A stretch of 64,000 bases of DNA from Achromobacter pestifer (GTDB taxonomy: Bacteria; Pseudomonadota; Gammaproteobacteria; Burkholderiales; Burkholderiaceae_B). The position numbers and the translations under genes were made by a program. The notes below the pieces were generated by a model. That model had not been told where the DNA came from and did no database searches. It was given only the letters and a program-made list of their open reading frames with translations. Positions within the stretch are counted from its first letter, which is position 1. Every line of letters starts with the position of its first letter. The DNA lies in NCBI RefSeq assembly GCF_902859625.1, contig NZ_CADIJX010000001.1, positions 744,001 through 808,000 on the forward strand, written 5' to 3'. This document shows, in pieces, positions 1 through 8,495 of this stretch.

Positions 1-1
1 G

Positions 2-634
2 ATCATTCCCGAATTCGTCCCCCAGGACGACTGGCGCGCATTCAGTTCCTTCACCATCGTGGCAATGCTGTTGCTCTACAGCGTCTTCCTGCGCATGCAG
101 ACGGGCCCACACAGCTACTTTTTCAGCTATAGCTATCCCGACAAGAAAACGCGCGGCGCCGTCGCCACACCCGGTGCTTCAAGCGCGCGCTACTCGGCTA
201 CCATCATCGCGTGCGGCATCATCGCGGTCGGTTTTCTTGCCGAACTCATGTCCCATTCCCTGGATCGCAGCCTGACGGGCGCCAATGTGCCTCCTGGCTT
301 GATCGCCCTGATCGTGGCTGGCATCTCTGCCGCACCGGAAATGCTGACAGCACTCCGCGCGGCCCTGGCCAATCGAATGCAGGCGGTCGTCAACATCGCC
401 CTGGGCGCCTCGCTGTCCACGGTGATCCTCACCGTACCCGCCATGGAGGCCATGGCGCTGATTTCCGGAAAGCGCATTGATCTGGCCCTGACGCCGCTAC
501 AGACGCTGATGATGGCGGCAACGCTGCTGGTGGCCGCGATAAACCTGAACGACGGCCAGACCAATGCGATAGAAGGCATGACGCACTTCATACTATTCGG
601 GACATTCCTGATGCTATTGACCCTGGGCCTGTAG
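2..634 (+). CDS. chaA: ChaA-like calcium(sodium)/proton antiporter, C-terminal part (5' truncated)
   Basis: The reading frame is open from base 2 to a TAG at 632-634, so the gene begins before the window and about 210 C-terminal residues are seen. The polypeptide is very hydrophobic with about five or six membrane segments. The segment with APEMLTALRAAL, NIALGASLSTVILT and the later LVAAINLNDGQTNAIEGMTH resembles the second half of E. coli ChaA-type Ca2+/H+ (Na+/H+) exchangers of the CaCA superfamily, where the AP-E motif sits in the ion-binding alpha repeat. The inferred role is cation extrusion at the inner membrane. The assignment rests on motif memory, not on an alignment, and the N-terminal half is not visible. 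Confidence 0.75.
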   Translation: MIPEFVPQDDWRAFSSFTIVAMLLLYSVFLRMQTGPHSYFFSYSYPDKKTRGAVATPGASSARYSATIIACGIIAVGFLAELMSHSLDRSLTGANVPPGLIALIVAGISAAPEMLTALRAALANRMQAVVNIALGASLSTVILTVPAMEAMALISGKRIDLALTPLQTLMMAATLLVAAINLNDGQTNAIEGMTHFILFGTFLMLLTLGL

Positions 635-727
635 ACCCGGCATACGCCGACATTCCGCTTGCTGCGGATTTCTGCGGTCAGAGGTGTGCCGGATCGTCGC
701 CTGGAGGGTTGTCCAGCCGTAGCCGCG

Positions 728-1357
728 TCACCCGGCCGGCCAGGCGAGCATGGCGGCATCGATGATCATGTTGAGCTTTTCCACGGAGGCCTCGTCACGG
801 GCCTGGATCGAGAGTCCTTCGAGAACGGTGGTGTAGAAGGCGGCAAGCTGATCGACATCCGCGGAAGCAGGTAGGTCGCCTTCTACAATGCCTTGCGCAA
901 GGCGGTTTCTCAACATCGTTTCTCCATCGGATCGGTTGGCGGCAAGAAACGCACGCACGCTCTCGTTTTCGGGAGCGCCAAGCAAGGAAGACAACACGAT
1001 CATGCAACCGCGCGGCCCTGCTTCGACGGCATAGGCCCGCGCGTTTGATCGCAGCATTTTCTCGACGGCCTCACGGGAGGTCTTGGCCTCGCCAAGGCTC
1101 TGCGAGGTCGCTCGTCCCTCAGTGCGGTCGTAGAGCGCGACCGCCTCCCGAAAGATCTCCTCCTTGCAACCAAAGGTCGAATACAGGCTTGGCTTGTTGA
1201 CTCCCATGGCGTCGACCAGATCCTGCATCGACGTGCCTTCGTAGCCTTGCGTCCAGAAGGTTCGCATGGCGGCAAGCAAAGCCGTATCTCGATCGAATGC
1301 CCGCGGGCGCCCGATTTTCAAGGCCGCGACGGGTTTTGTTTTGCTACCGGCACTCAC
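728..1357 (-). CDS. TetR/AcrR-family transcriptional regulator
   Basis: About 209 residues. The N-terminal part has the TetR helix-turn-helix (GTSMQDLVDAMGVNKPSLYSTF, about residues 30-51, shown here only to name the fold) after a GRPRAFDRD lead-in typical of the NemR/AcuR-like branch. The C-terminal two thirds form the variable ligand-binding half. A GTG at 1357 is preferred because a GAGG Shine-Dalgarno lies five bases upstream; the frame stays open to an upstream start at 1411 that lacks one. It lies 66 bases downstream of the short-chain dehydrogenase on the same strand, so the two are probably cotranscribed and autoregulated through the palindrome before the dehydrogenase. The ligand is unknown. 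Confidence 0.85.
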   Translation of the reverse strand: MSAGSKTKPVAALKIGRPRAFDRDTALLAAMRTFWTQGYEGTSMQDLVDAMGVNKPSLYSTFGCKEEIFREAVALYDRTEGRATSQSLGEAKTSREAVEKMLRSNARAYAVEAGPRGCMIVLSSLLGAPENESVRAFLAANRSDGETMLRNRLAQGIVEGDLPASADVDQLAAFYTTVLEGLSIQARDEASVEKLNMIIDAAMLAWPAG

Positions 1358-1423
1358 GGCATCCTCACTTGTATTTGACCCCGATTGCACAAATGTCGAC
1401 CCACGGCCCAAGCGTGGGCCACG

Positions 1424-2161
1424 CTACGCCGTGAAGCCGCCATCGATAGCGAGCGATGCCCCCGTGATGAATTGGCTTTCCGCGCCCGCGAGGTATCCGA
1501 CAGCCGCTGCGATTTCATCGGGTTCGGCATAGCGCTTGATCGCCATGAGCGCCAACTCAGCAGAAACCGTCGGACCATCGGCAGGATTCATATCGGTGTT
1601 GGTCGATCCCGGATCGACCACGTTGACCGTGATGGCACGCTTGCCCACTTCGCGCGCGAGCCCCTTGGTGAACCCGATGAGCGCGGACTTGCTCATCGCA
1701 TACAGCGTTACCCCGCCATAAGGCACTCGCTCTGCAAAGCAGGAGCCGATAGAGATAATGCGCCCACCGGAAACCATGTAGGCAAGCGCGGCTTGCGAGG
1801 CCACGAAGACCGCCCCGGCGTGGATCGCCAGCGTGTCGCTGATCTCTTCGAGCGTGACGTTCTCGATGGGCCCCGCGGGGAATACACCGGCGCTATTGAC
1901 CAAGATATCCAGCCCGCCCAGCTCGCCGGCAGTTCGTTCCACCGCCGCGCGGACGGCCGCCGGATCACGGCTATCCGCCTTGATGGCCAAGAGCTTGGCG
2001 CCGGTGGCGCCCAGTTCATGCACGAGGTCCATCGCCGCCTGATCCGACTTGGCGTAGGTGAAGGCAACATCCGCCCCTCTTTGCGCGAAGCGCCGAACGA
2101 TGGCGGCGCCGATGCCGCGCGTACCCCCTGTGACGAGCGCTACCTTGCCTTTGAATTCCAT
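1424..2161 (-). CDS. Short-chain dehydrogenase/reductase (SDR) family oxidoreductase
   Basis: A 245-residue classical SDR. It has the NAD(P)-binding TGGTRGIG near residue 12, NSAG near residue 88, a catalytic Ser in ISIGS and the YAMSK catalytic Tyr-Lys pair near residue 155. It ends with the usual GASLAIDGGFTA tail, so it is full length and probably active. The ATG at 2161 is preceded by AAAGGAG at good spacing. The substrate cannot be read from sequence; many close SDRs annotated as 3-oxoacyl-ACP reductases or glucose dehydrogenases act on small carbonyls. The neighbouring TetR gene and operator suggest an inducible detoxification or catabolic reductase. Confidence 0.88.
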   Translation of the reverse strand: MEFKGKVALVTGGTRGIGAAIVRRFAQRGADVAFTYAKSDQAAMDLVHELGATGAKLLAIKADSRDPAAVRAAVERTAGELGGLDILVNSAGVFPAGPIENVTLEEISDTLAIHAGAVFVASQAALAYMVSGGRIISIGSCFAERVPYGGVTLYAMSKSALIGFTKGLAREVGKRAITVNVVDPGSTNTDMNPADGPTVSAELALMAIKRYAEPDEIAAAVGYLAGAESQFITGASLAIDGGFTA

Positions 2162-2179
2162 GTCGACGGCTCCTTTTAT

Positions 2180-2189
2180 ACCGATCGGT
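2180..2189. promoter_or_regulatory. Perfect 10-bp palindrome, probable TetR operator
   Basis: ACCGATCGGT is a perfect inverted repeat, 18 bases before the SDR start codon. TetR regulators of the NemR-like branch are known to bind sites built on an ACCGNNCGGT core, and the encoded TetR protein has that branch's N-terminal motif. Binding would block transcription of the SDR-tetR pair. Assignment is by pattern and position only. Confidence 0.6.
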
Positions 2190-2311
2190 TAAAAAATATT
2201 ATGCGGCCTGGAAATTCATGTCAAGGATTGTGAAAGGAGCACATTAAAGCGGGGGCACAGCGGACGGCGGGCGACGGCGCAAGGAAATCACATGGGGGTG
2301 TCAGGTACCTG

Positions 2312-3286
2312 CTACTCCGGTTGGATGCCCGCCTGCTTGACCTTGTCTCCCCAGACTTTTTCCTGCTGTGCCACGAACGGCCCGAAGGCCGAGGCCGGCG
2401 CGGGCGTGGGCTCGGCACCCATCTGCGTCAGTTTCTGCTTGATCTCGTTGGATGAGACGATTCGATAGAGCTCGTCGGCCAGCCGCTTGGCGATGGGTTC
2501 GGGCAGCTTGGCCGGCCCGAAGATGCCGACCCACGCGGCCAGGTCGAAGCCCGGCTGCCCCAGCGCCTCGGACACGCTCGGCAGGTTGGGCGCCAACGCG
2601 CTGCGCTTTTCCGTCGAGACGGCCAGCGCCTTGAGCGAGCCCGCCTGAATCTGCGCGGCGGCGGACGCCAGGTCCACGAACATGAAGGTTGCACGCCCGC
2701 CGATGATGTCCGTCATGGCCTGCGGCGTGCTCTTGTATGGAATGGCCGCCGCGCCGAGCCCCGTCATCTTGTCGAACGAAGCGGCCGAGATCTGCCCGGT
2801 GCTATTGCCATAGGCATAGTTCAGGCTGCTCGGGTTGGCGCGGCCGTAGGCAAGCAGGTCTTGGACGTTCTGGATGGGCAGCTTGGCGCTGACGACCAGC
2901 ACGAACGGAAAATTGCACACCTGTACCAATGGCGTGAAGTCCTTGACCGGGTTGTAGCGCAGGTTTTTATACAGGTATGGGTTGGACGAATGGGTGGTGT
3001 TGGTCGCCAGCATGATGGTGTAGCCATCGGGCTGAGCGCGGGCGACGAGGTCGGCTGCCACTTGCCCTGAGGCGCCGGGCCGGTTTTCAACGATGACGAC
3101 CTGGCCGAGTGCCGCCTGCAATCGTTCGCCGATCAGGCGCGCGACGATGTCGCTCGCGCTGCCGGCGCCAAACGCCGTGACCAGTTTCACCGGCTGCGAC
3201 GGATAATCCGCCGCGCGCGCGGGGCCCGCCAATCCCACAACCAGCGCTGCTGCCGCGCATAGCGGCGTCAAGATGGAACGCAACAT
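2312..3286 (-). CDS. Bug/TctC-family tripartite tricarboxylate transporter substrate-binding protein
   Basis: 324 residues with a cleavable Sec signal peptide (about residues 1-25, ending PARA-ADYPSQPV). The mature start with KLVTAFGAGSASDIVAR, the ENRPGASGQVAAD loop and GYTIMLATNTTHSSNP are hallmarks of the Bug (Bordetella uptake gene) family, which is greatly expanded in Bordetella and Achromobacter. These periplasmic proteins bind carboxylates and related small molecules. No TctA/TctB membrane genes are adjacent, as is usual for Bug orphans. It is the last gene of the catabolic operon, 88 bases after the CitE-like gene, so it probably captures the pathway's growth substrate. The ligand is unknown. 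Confidence 0.93.
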   Translation of the reverse strand: MLRSILTPLCAAAALVVGLAGPARAADYPSQPVKLVTAFGAGSASDIVARLIGERLQAALGQVVIVENRPGASGQVAADLVARAQPDGYTIMLATNTTHSSNPYLYKNLRYNPVKDFTPLVQVCNFPFVLVVSAKLPIQNVQDLLAYGRANPSSLNYAYGNSTGQISAASFDKMTGLGAAAIPYKSTPQAMTDIIGGRATFMFVDLASAAAQIQAGSLKALAVSTEKRSALAPNLPSVSEALGQPGFDLAAWVGIFGPAKLPEPIAKRLADELYRIVSSNEIKQKLTQMGAEPTPAPASAFGPFVAQQEKVWGDKVKQAGIQPE

Positions 3287-3374
3287 GTCTCTCTCCTTGG
3301 TGTGGCGCCGCCCTTGTGCCGGACGGTCGCGGATAGGCCTGCCAGGCCTGTCGTGATGGATGCCGGAACCGCCG

Positions 3375-4250
3375 TCAGCCGCCCGCCGGGACGCTCGCCA
3401 GAATGCGCATGGCCTGTTTCAGGTGTGGCCGGTCCAGCATTTCTCCGTCCAGCTGCAAGGTGCCCGTGCCCGGCGCGTCTTCGAAGGCCTGCACGATACG
3501 CCGCGCCCGCGCCACGTCGGCGGGATCAGGCGTGAAGGCCTGGTTGATGATCCCGACTTGATCCGGGTGGATGGCGATCTTGCCGGTGAACCCCGCGCGG
3601 CGCGCTCGCGTGCTGTCCTGCTGCAAGCCATCGCCATCGCGGAAGTTTCCCCAAATGGTGTCGATGGCGGGCACGCCTGCCGCGTGCGCACCCAACAGGC
3701 ACAATGACCGCGCCAGTTGATAAGTGAAGTCATATTCGCCGTCTTCACGGCGGTTGCTGGCCGCGCCCAGCACGGCGGCCAGGTCCTCGGCACCCCAGGT
3801 CAGGCCGCGCAGCCGTGCGCTGCAATCGGCATAGCTGCCCAGATTGAACATCGCGCCGGCGGTTTCTGTGGCCACCGGCATGATGCCGATGGCGCCAACC
3901 GGCAAGCCTTCGCGCGCCTCCAACGCGGTCAGGTAGTGATCCAGCACGACGATGTCGCGCGCACCCTGCCCCTTGGGTAACAGGATGGCGTCGGGCGCCG
4001 CGCGCACGACCGCCGCCAGATCGTCCAGCGCCAATCCCGAATCCAGCGGGTTGATGCGCACCCACAGCTGCGGCCCGCTGGCCGGGCGCGCGGCCAGGTA
4101 TTCCCGCACCATGACGCGCGCGGTCGGCAGGCGCGCAACGTCCACCGCGTCCTCCAGATCCAGAATCAGCGCGTCGGCGCCGCTGCCCGGTGCCTTGGCC
4201 AGCTTTCTTTCGCTGTCCCCGGGTACGAACAACATCGATCTCAATGCCAT
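3375..4250 (-). CDS. CitE-like CoA ester lyase (HpcH/HpaI aldolase family)
   Basis: 291 residues. RSMLFVPGDSERKLAKA at the N-terminus, LILDLEDAV, WVRINPLDS and GIMPVATETAGA follow the beta-barrel motifs of citrate lyase beta subunit and malyl/citramalyl-CoA lyases, with the conserved Asp/Glu metal ligands (LDLEDAV) visible. The family reversibly splits a beta-hydroxyacyl-CoA such as malyl-CoA or citramalyl-CoA to acetyl- or propionyl-CoA and a 2-oxoacid. The ATG at 4250 was chosen over an upstream in-frame start that overlaps the hydratase gene. It starts 10 bases after the enoyl-CoA hydratase stop, so the two are coupled in an operon. Exact substrate is not known. Confidence 0.9.
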   Translation of the reverse strand: MALRSMLFVPGDSERKLAKAPGSGADALILDLEDAVDVARLPTARVMVREYLAARPASGPQLWVRINPLDSGLALDDLAAVVRAAPDAILLPKGQGARDIVVLDHYLTALEAREGLPVGAIGIMPVATETAGAMFNLGSYADCSARLRGLTWGAEDLAAVLGAASNRREDGEYDFTYQLARSLCLLGAHAAGVPAIDTIWGNFRDGDGLQQDSTRARRAGFTGKIAIHPDQVGIINQAFTPDPADVARARRIVQAFEDAPGTGTLQLDGEMLDRPHLKQAMRILASVPAGG

Positions 4251-4260
4251 GTCTTGCTCC

Positions 4261-5034
4261 TCAACGTCCTTGAAAATGGGGCGGCCGGCGCTGCGCGAAC
4301 GCCTCGGTGCCTTCGGCGACATCCTGCGAGTCCTGCAACAGCCGCAGGAACAGTTGTTCAAGCCGCAGTCCGGTCGCCAGGTCGGCGTCGCGGCTGCGCA
4401 GCGCCAATTCCTTGGCGGCCTGCACGGCCAGCGGCGCATTGGCGGCCAGGCGGCGGGCATACGCCATTGCCGCGGGCAGCAGTTCGTCTTGCGGCACCAC
4501 GCGGTTGACCAGCCCCCAGCGCAGCGCCGCATCCGCATCGAATGCATCGCCCAGCAGCAGCATTTCCATGGCGATGGCGTGCGGCAGTTGCTGCGCCACG
4601 CGCTGCGTGCCGCCGTTGGCGGGAAAGACGCCGCGCTGCACTTCCGTCAGCCCGAACGTGGCCGTGGGCACGCACACGCGCAGGTCGGTCGCCAGCAAAA
4701 GGGTCATGCCGCCGCCAAGGCAATGACCATTGACGGCGGCCACCACGGGCTTCCAAACCTCCAGCCCCCGGTTGAGCAATTGACCCTGCTGGGTGTGCAT
4801 CAGCGCGGCCAGGCTGGGCGGTGCGCCGACAAAGGACTTCAGGTCGGCGCCCGCGCAGAAGGCGCGGTCTCCCGCCCCGGTGATGACCGCGACGCGGATG
4901 GCGTCGTCGTCCCGCACGCGGCGCCACGCCTGCGACAGGGCGTCGTAATGCGCGTGGTCCAACGCATTGCTTTTCTCGGGGCGGTTGATGGTGATCAGCG
5001 CCACCCCGTCGGCTTCATGAAAATCGATGGCCAT
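4261..5034 (-). CDS. Enoyl-CoA hydratase/isomerase (crotonase) family protein
   Basis: 257 residues from the ATG at 5034. Crotonase features are RPEKSNALD at the N-terminus, the oxyanion-hole segment FCAGADLKSF near residue 62, and NGHCLGGGMTLLLATDLRV near residue 105. The position that usually carries the first catalytic Glu in hydratases is occupied within GGGMTLLLATD, so activity could be hydration, isomerisation or another crotonase reaction. It starts directly at the stop codon of the CoA-transferase gene and precedes the CitE-like lyase by 10 bases. It probably handles a CoA thioester made by the transferase and oxidised by the acyl-CoA dehydrogenase. Confidence 0.9.
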   Translation of the reverse strand: MAIDFHEADGVALITINRPEKSNALDHAHYDALSQAWRRVRDDDAIRVAVITGAGDRAFCAGADLKSFVGAPPSLAALMHTQQGQLLNRGLEVWKPVVAAVNGHCLGGGMTLLLATDLRVCVPTATFGLTEVQRGVFPANGGTQRVAQQLPHAIAMEMLLLGDAFDADAALRWGLVNRVVPQDELLPAAMAYARRLAANAPLAVQAAKELALRSRDADLATGLRLEQLFLRLLQDSQDVAEGTEAFAQRRPPHFQGR

Positions 5035-5035
5035 G

Positions 5036-6238
5036 TCAGTTGGACTCCCCGGCGACGGCCTTGGGCTGGCGTGCCTGTAGATGATGCGCGATGGTGGCTT
5101 CGTCATAGCCCAGCTCGGCCAGCACCTGGCGCGTGTGTTGGCCCACCGTGGGTGGCGGCGACGAAGGAATGGGCCGCTGGCCGTCGAATCGCAGCGGTTG
5201 CGATACCACGTTCAATTCGCCGTGCGCCGATTCCGCAAAGCGGTAAATCATGTCGCTGGCTGCCATGTGGTCGTGCGCCAGCACCTCGCCCACGCCCTGG
5301 ATCGGTGCGCAGGGTATGCCGGCGCGCGACAGCCTTTCCATCCAGCCATCGCGGCTGTCTTCGCGCAGGATGGCAGCGACGCGCTCCAGAACCTCGGGGC
5401 GATGATGCACGCGGTCGGCATTGGTGGCGTAGCGTGGATCGTCGGCCAGTTCCGGCTGGCCGGCCTCGTTGCAGAAAGTACGCCACAGTGTGTCGTTGGC
5501 CACGCCCAGCAACAGCGGCCGGTCATTGGCCTGGAACACCTGGTACGGACACAACGATTCGTGCGCCGAGCCCCAGCGGCGCGGCTCGGTGCCGCGCTCC
5601 CAGTAGCTCTGCATGACGTAGCTCATGAAACCGACCGAGGTGTCAAAGAGCGAGGCCTCGACCTTGCAGCCCTTGCCGGTGCGCAGGCGCCGCACCACCG
5701 CGGCCAGGATGCCGGTGGCCGCGTGCATGCCGGTGGCCTGGTCGATGGGGGAAATCGGGCTGCGGATCGCAGGCCCGTCTTCTTCGCCAGTGATCGACAT
5801 CATGCCGCAGAAGGCTTGCAGAATGACGTCGTAGCCCTTGCCCCGATTCAGCGGCCCCTTGCTGCCAAAACCTGAAATACTGCAATAGACCACATCGGGC
5901 CGCAGCGCGGCGGCAGCGGCGTAGTCGATGCCCAACCGCGTCGCCACGCCCGGGCCGAAGCTTTCCACGACGATGTCGGCCGTGGCGATGAGGCGCTGCG
6001 CGGCCTCACGCCCTTCGGCGGACTTCAGGTCCAGCGCCACGCTGCGCTTATTACGGTTGACGCTCAGGAACACCGTGCCGTCTTGCTGCCGGAACGGCGG
6101 CCAGCGCCGCGTGTCGTCGCCCTGCACCGGCTCCACCTTGATGACCTCGGCGCCCATGTCGCCCAGGTACTGCGTGCATAGCGGCCCGGCCAGCACCTTT
6201 GAAAAATCCACCACCCGCAACCCTTGTAAGGCATCCAT
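5036..6238 (-). CDS. Class III CoA-transferase (CaiB/BaiF/formyl-CoA transferase family)
   Basis: 400 residues. The N-terminal LRVVDFSKVLAGPLCTQYLGDMGAEVIKVE block is diagnostic (named here in part: DFSKVLAGP, GDMGAEVIKVE). Later come NRNKRSVALDLK, ESFGPGV and an Asp in SPIDQATGMHAATGIL at the place of the family's catalytic aspartate. The family transfers CoA between carboxylates and would activate the imported acid at the entry of the pathway. The ATG at 6238 is preferred to the ATG at 6262 because GAGGAG lies just upstream of it. It follows the BKACE gene by 36 bases. Confidence 0.93.
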   Translation of the reverse strand: MDALQGLRVVDFSKVLAGPLCTQYLGDMGAEVIKVEPVQGDDTRRWPPFRQQDGTVFLSVNRNKRSVALDLKSAEGREAAQRLIATADIVVESFGPGVATRLGIDYAAAAALRPDVVYCSISGFGSKGPLNRGKGYDVILQAFCGMMSITGEEDGPAIRSPISPIDQATGMHAATGILAAVVRRLRTGKGCKVEASLFDTSVGFMSYVMQSYWERGTEPRRWGSAHESLCPYQVFQANDRPLLLGVANDTLWRTFCNEAGQPELADDPRYATNADRVHHRPEVLERVAAILREDSRDGWMERLSRAGIPCAPIQGVGEVLAHDHMAASDMIYRFAESAHGELNVVSQPLRFDGQRPIPSSPPPTVGQHTRQVLAELGYDEATIAHHLQARQPKAVAGESN

Positions 6239-6274
6239 CGCGCCGATCTCCTCTATGGGCACGCGCCGCGTTGC

Positions 6275-7207
6275 TCAGAAGGCAACGTTGGCGCCGCCCT
6301 TGGTTTGAATCATGGCCCGCGCCTCGTCAGGCGTGGCAATCTCGAACGACAGCTCTTCCAGGATGCGGCGGATCTTGGCGACCTGCTCGGCATTGGAGGT
6401 GGCCAGCTTGCCTCGGCCCGCATACAGGCTGTCTTCCAGCCCCACCCTGACATTGCCGCCCAGCAGCGCGCTGGCGGTGACGAACGGCAGTTGGTGGCGG
6501 CCGGCGGCCAGCACCGACAGGTAGTAGTCCTGGCCAAATAACCGGTCGGCAATGGTGCGCATGTGCAAGAGGTTGTCGTGGTCGGCGCCGATGCCGCCCA
6601 GGATGCCGAAGATGCACTGCAAGAAAAACGGCGGTTTGGCCAGTCCACGGTCAACGAAGTGCGCCAGGTTGTACAGGTGGCCGACGTCGTAGCATTCGAA
6701 TTCAAAGCGCGTGCCCACGTCCGAGAGCTCGCGCAGGCCGCGGTCGATCTGCGCAAAGGTGTTGGACAGGATGAAGTCGCGCGTCATCTCCAGATAGGGC
6801 TTTTCCCAATCGAACTTGAACTCGCTGATGCGTTCGCCCGCACCGGCGATGTTGAAGTTCAGCGACCCCATGTTCATCGAGGCCACTTCCGGCTGCGCCC
6901 ACTTGGCCGGCGCCAGCCGCTGGTCCAGCGACATGCCCAGGCCGCCGCCCGTCGTGATGTTCAGAATGGCGTTGCTGCGTGCCTTGATCTCGGGCAGAAA
7001 CTGCGCGAAGAGCTTGGGGTCCTGATCCGGGCGGCCGGTTTCGGGATCGCGCGCATGCAGGTGCAGCATGGCCGCGCCCGCGTCGGCCGCGGCCACCGCG
7101 TCGTCGGCGATCTGCTTGGGCGTGATGGGCAGATAAGGCGACATCGACGGGGTGTGGATCGAACCCGTGACGGCGCACGTGATGATGACTTTCGGGGATT
7201 TGCGCAT
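6275..7207 (-). CDS. Beta-keto acid cleavage enzyme (BKACE, DUF849; 3-keto-5-aminohexanoate cleavage enzyme family)
   Basis: 310 residues. The metal-binding MLHLHARDPETG near residue 47 gives the two zinc histidines, and RVGLEDSLYAGRGKLA near residue 255 carries the conserved Glu. PYLPITPKQIADDAVAAADAG is also typical. BKACEs condense a beta-keto acid with acetyl-CoA and split it to acetoacetate and a shortened acyl-CoA. They replace a thiolase in pathways such as lysine fermentation and carnitine catabolism. In this operon it probably performs the chain-cleaving step. Family members differ widely in substrate and the present one is not assigned. Confidence 0.93.
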   Translation of the reverse strand: MRKSPKVIITCAVTGSIHTPSMSPYLPITPKQIADDAVAAADAGAAMLHLHARDPETGRPDQDPKLFAQFLPEIKARSNAILNITTGGGLGMSLDQRLAPAKWAQPEVASMNMGSLNFNIAGAGERISEFKFDWEKPYLEMTRDFILSNTFAQIDRGLRELSDVGTRFEFECYDVGHLYNLAHFVDRGLAKPPFFLQCIFGILGGIGADHDNLLHMRTIADRLFGQDYYLSVLAAGRHQLPFVTASALLGGNVRVGLEDSLYAGRGKLATSNAEQVAKIRRILEELSFEIATPDEARAMIQTKGGANVAF

Positions 7208-7277
7208 GCCTGCCTCCTAGTGAGTCGGGTCGTGGCGCCCCGGGTCTTTCTGCCGGGACGCCGATACACAAGGCCGG

Positions 7278-8444
7278 CTAATACGACTTGGGCAGGCCCA
7301 GCACTTTTTCAGCGATGTAGCAAAGAATCAGTTGCGGCGACACGGGCGCGATGCGCGGCAACATGGCCTCGCGGAAGTAGCGCTCGACGTGGTACTCCTT
7401 GGCGTAGCCCATGCCGCCGTGCGTCAGCACCGCGGTCTCGCAAGCCCGGAAACCCGCTTCGGCGCAGAAGAATTTGGCCGCGTTGGCCTCGGCGCCGCAC
7501 GGCATGCCCTGGTCGTACATCCACGCGGCGCGGCGGTACAGCAGTTCAGCCGCCTCCAGTTCCACCCAGCGTTCGGCCAGCGGATGCTGCACGCCCTGGT
7601 TCTGGCCGATGGGCCGATCAAAGACGACACGTTCGCCCGCGTAGGCCGCCGCACGGCGCAGCCCCGCGCGGCCCAGGCCGGTGGCCTCGGCGGCCAGCAA
7701 TACGCGCTCGGGGTTCAGCCCGTGCAGGATGTACGAAAAGCCCTGCCCCTCTTCACCAATGCGATCCTCGACCGGCACCTCCAGCCCGTCGATGAACAGC
7801 TCGTTGGAGTCCACGGCCTTGCGGCCCAGCTTCTCGATCTCGCGTACGCTCACGCGGCTGCGATCCAGGTCGGTATAGAACAGGCTCAGCCCCTGCGTCG
7901 GGCCGGTCACCTCGCCCAATGGCGTGGTGCGCGCCAACAGCAGGATCTTCTTGGCGACTTGAGCCGTCGAGATCCAGATCTTCTGCCCGTTGACCACATA
8001 GCGGTCGCCGTGCCGCACGGCCTGCGTGCGCAGCTTCAGCGTGTTCAAACCCGTGTTTGGCTCGGTCACGCCAAAGCAGGCCTTGTGTTCGCCGCTGATG
8101 ATCGGTGGCAGCCAGCGCGCCCGCTGTGCGTCGCTGCCATGCACCACAACCGGATGCAGCCCGAACACATTCATATGGATGGCTGACGCGCCCGCCATGC
8201 CCGCGCCAGACGCGGCCACCGCCTCCATCATCAGCGCGGCTTCCAGGATGCCAAGCCCCGCGCCGCCGTACTCGGTGGGCATCGCCACGCCCAGCCACCC
8301 GGCGTCTGCCATGGCCCGGTAGAAGTCCTCGGGAAACCCGCCCTCTTTGTCCTTGCGGGTCCAGTAGTCATCGTCAAACCCCGCGCACAGGTCCTGCACG
8401 GCGCGGCGGATGGCGGTCTGCTCTTCAGTCAGCGCGAAATCCAT
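7278..8444 (-). CDS. Acyl-CoA dehydrogenase family protein
   Basis: 388 residues with the three-part acyl-CoA dehydrogenase layout: helical N-terminus (MDFALTEEQTAIRRAVQDL), middle beta domain with CFGVTEPNTGLNTLKLRTQA and VVNGQKIWISTAQVA, and C-terminal helices with AAKFFCAEAGFRACETAVLTHGGMGYAKEY. These are FAD-dependent alpha,beta-dehydrogenases using electron-transfer flavoprotein. The ATG at 8444 is taken; an in-frame TTG lies six bases before it. It lies 51 bases after the MaoC gene and 70 bases before BKACE, in one operon. The acyl group cannot be predicted, though the gene company points to a short branched or functionalised acid. Confidence 0.93.
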   Translation of the reverse strand: MDFALTEEQTAIRRAVQDLCAGFDDDYWTRKDKEGGFPEDFYRAMADAGWLGVAMPTEYGGAGLGILEAALMMEAVAASGAGMAGASAIHMNVFGLHPVVVHGSDAQRARWLPPIISGEHKACFGVTEPNTGLNTLKLRTQAVRHGDRYVVNGQKIWISTAQVAKKILLLARTTPLGEVTGPTQGLSLFYTDLDRSRVSVREIEKLGRKAVDSNELFIDGLEVPVEDRIGEEGQGFSYILHGLNPERVLLAAEATGLGRAGLRRAAAYAGERVVFDRPIGQNQGVQHPLAERWVELEAAELLYRRAAWMYDQGMPCGAEANAAKFFCAEAGFRACETAVLTHGGMGYAKEYHVERYFREAMLPRIAPVSPQLILCYIAEKVLGLPKSY

Positions 8445-8495
8445 GGGCAACCTTATCGAGTAGGAAATTCAGCCATGCCTGCACGGCCCGCGCGC

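Noticed and set aside
3952-5616. Long plus-strand frame across the catabolic operon
   Set aside because: It lies antisense to three clear enzyme genes and its translation is low-complexity Arg/Ala/Pro-rich.
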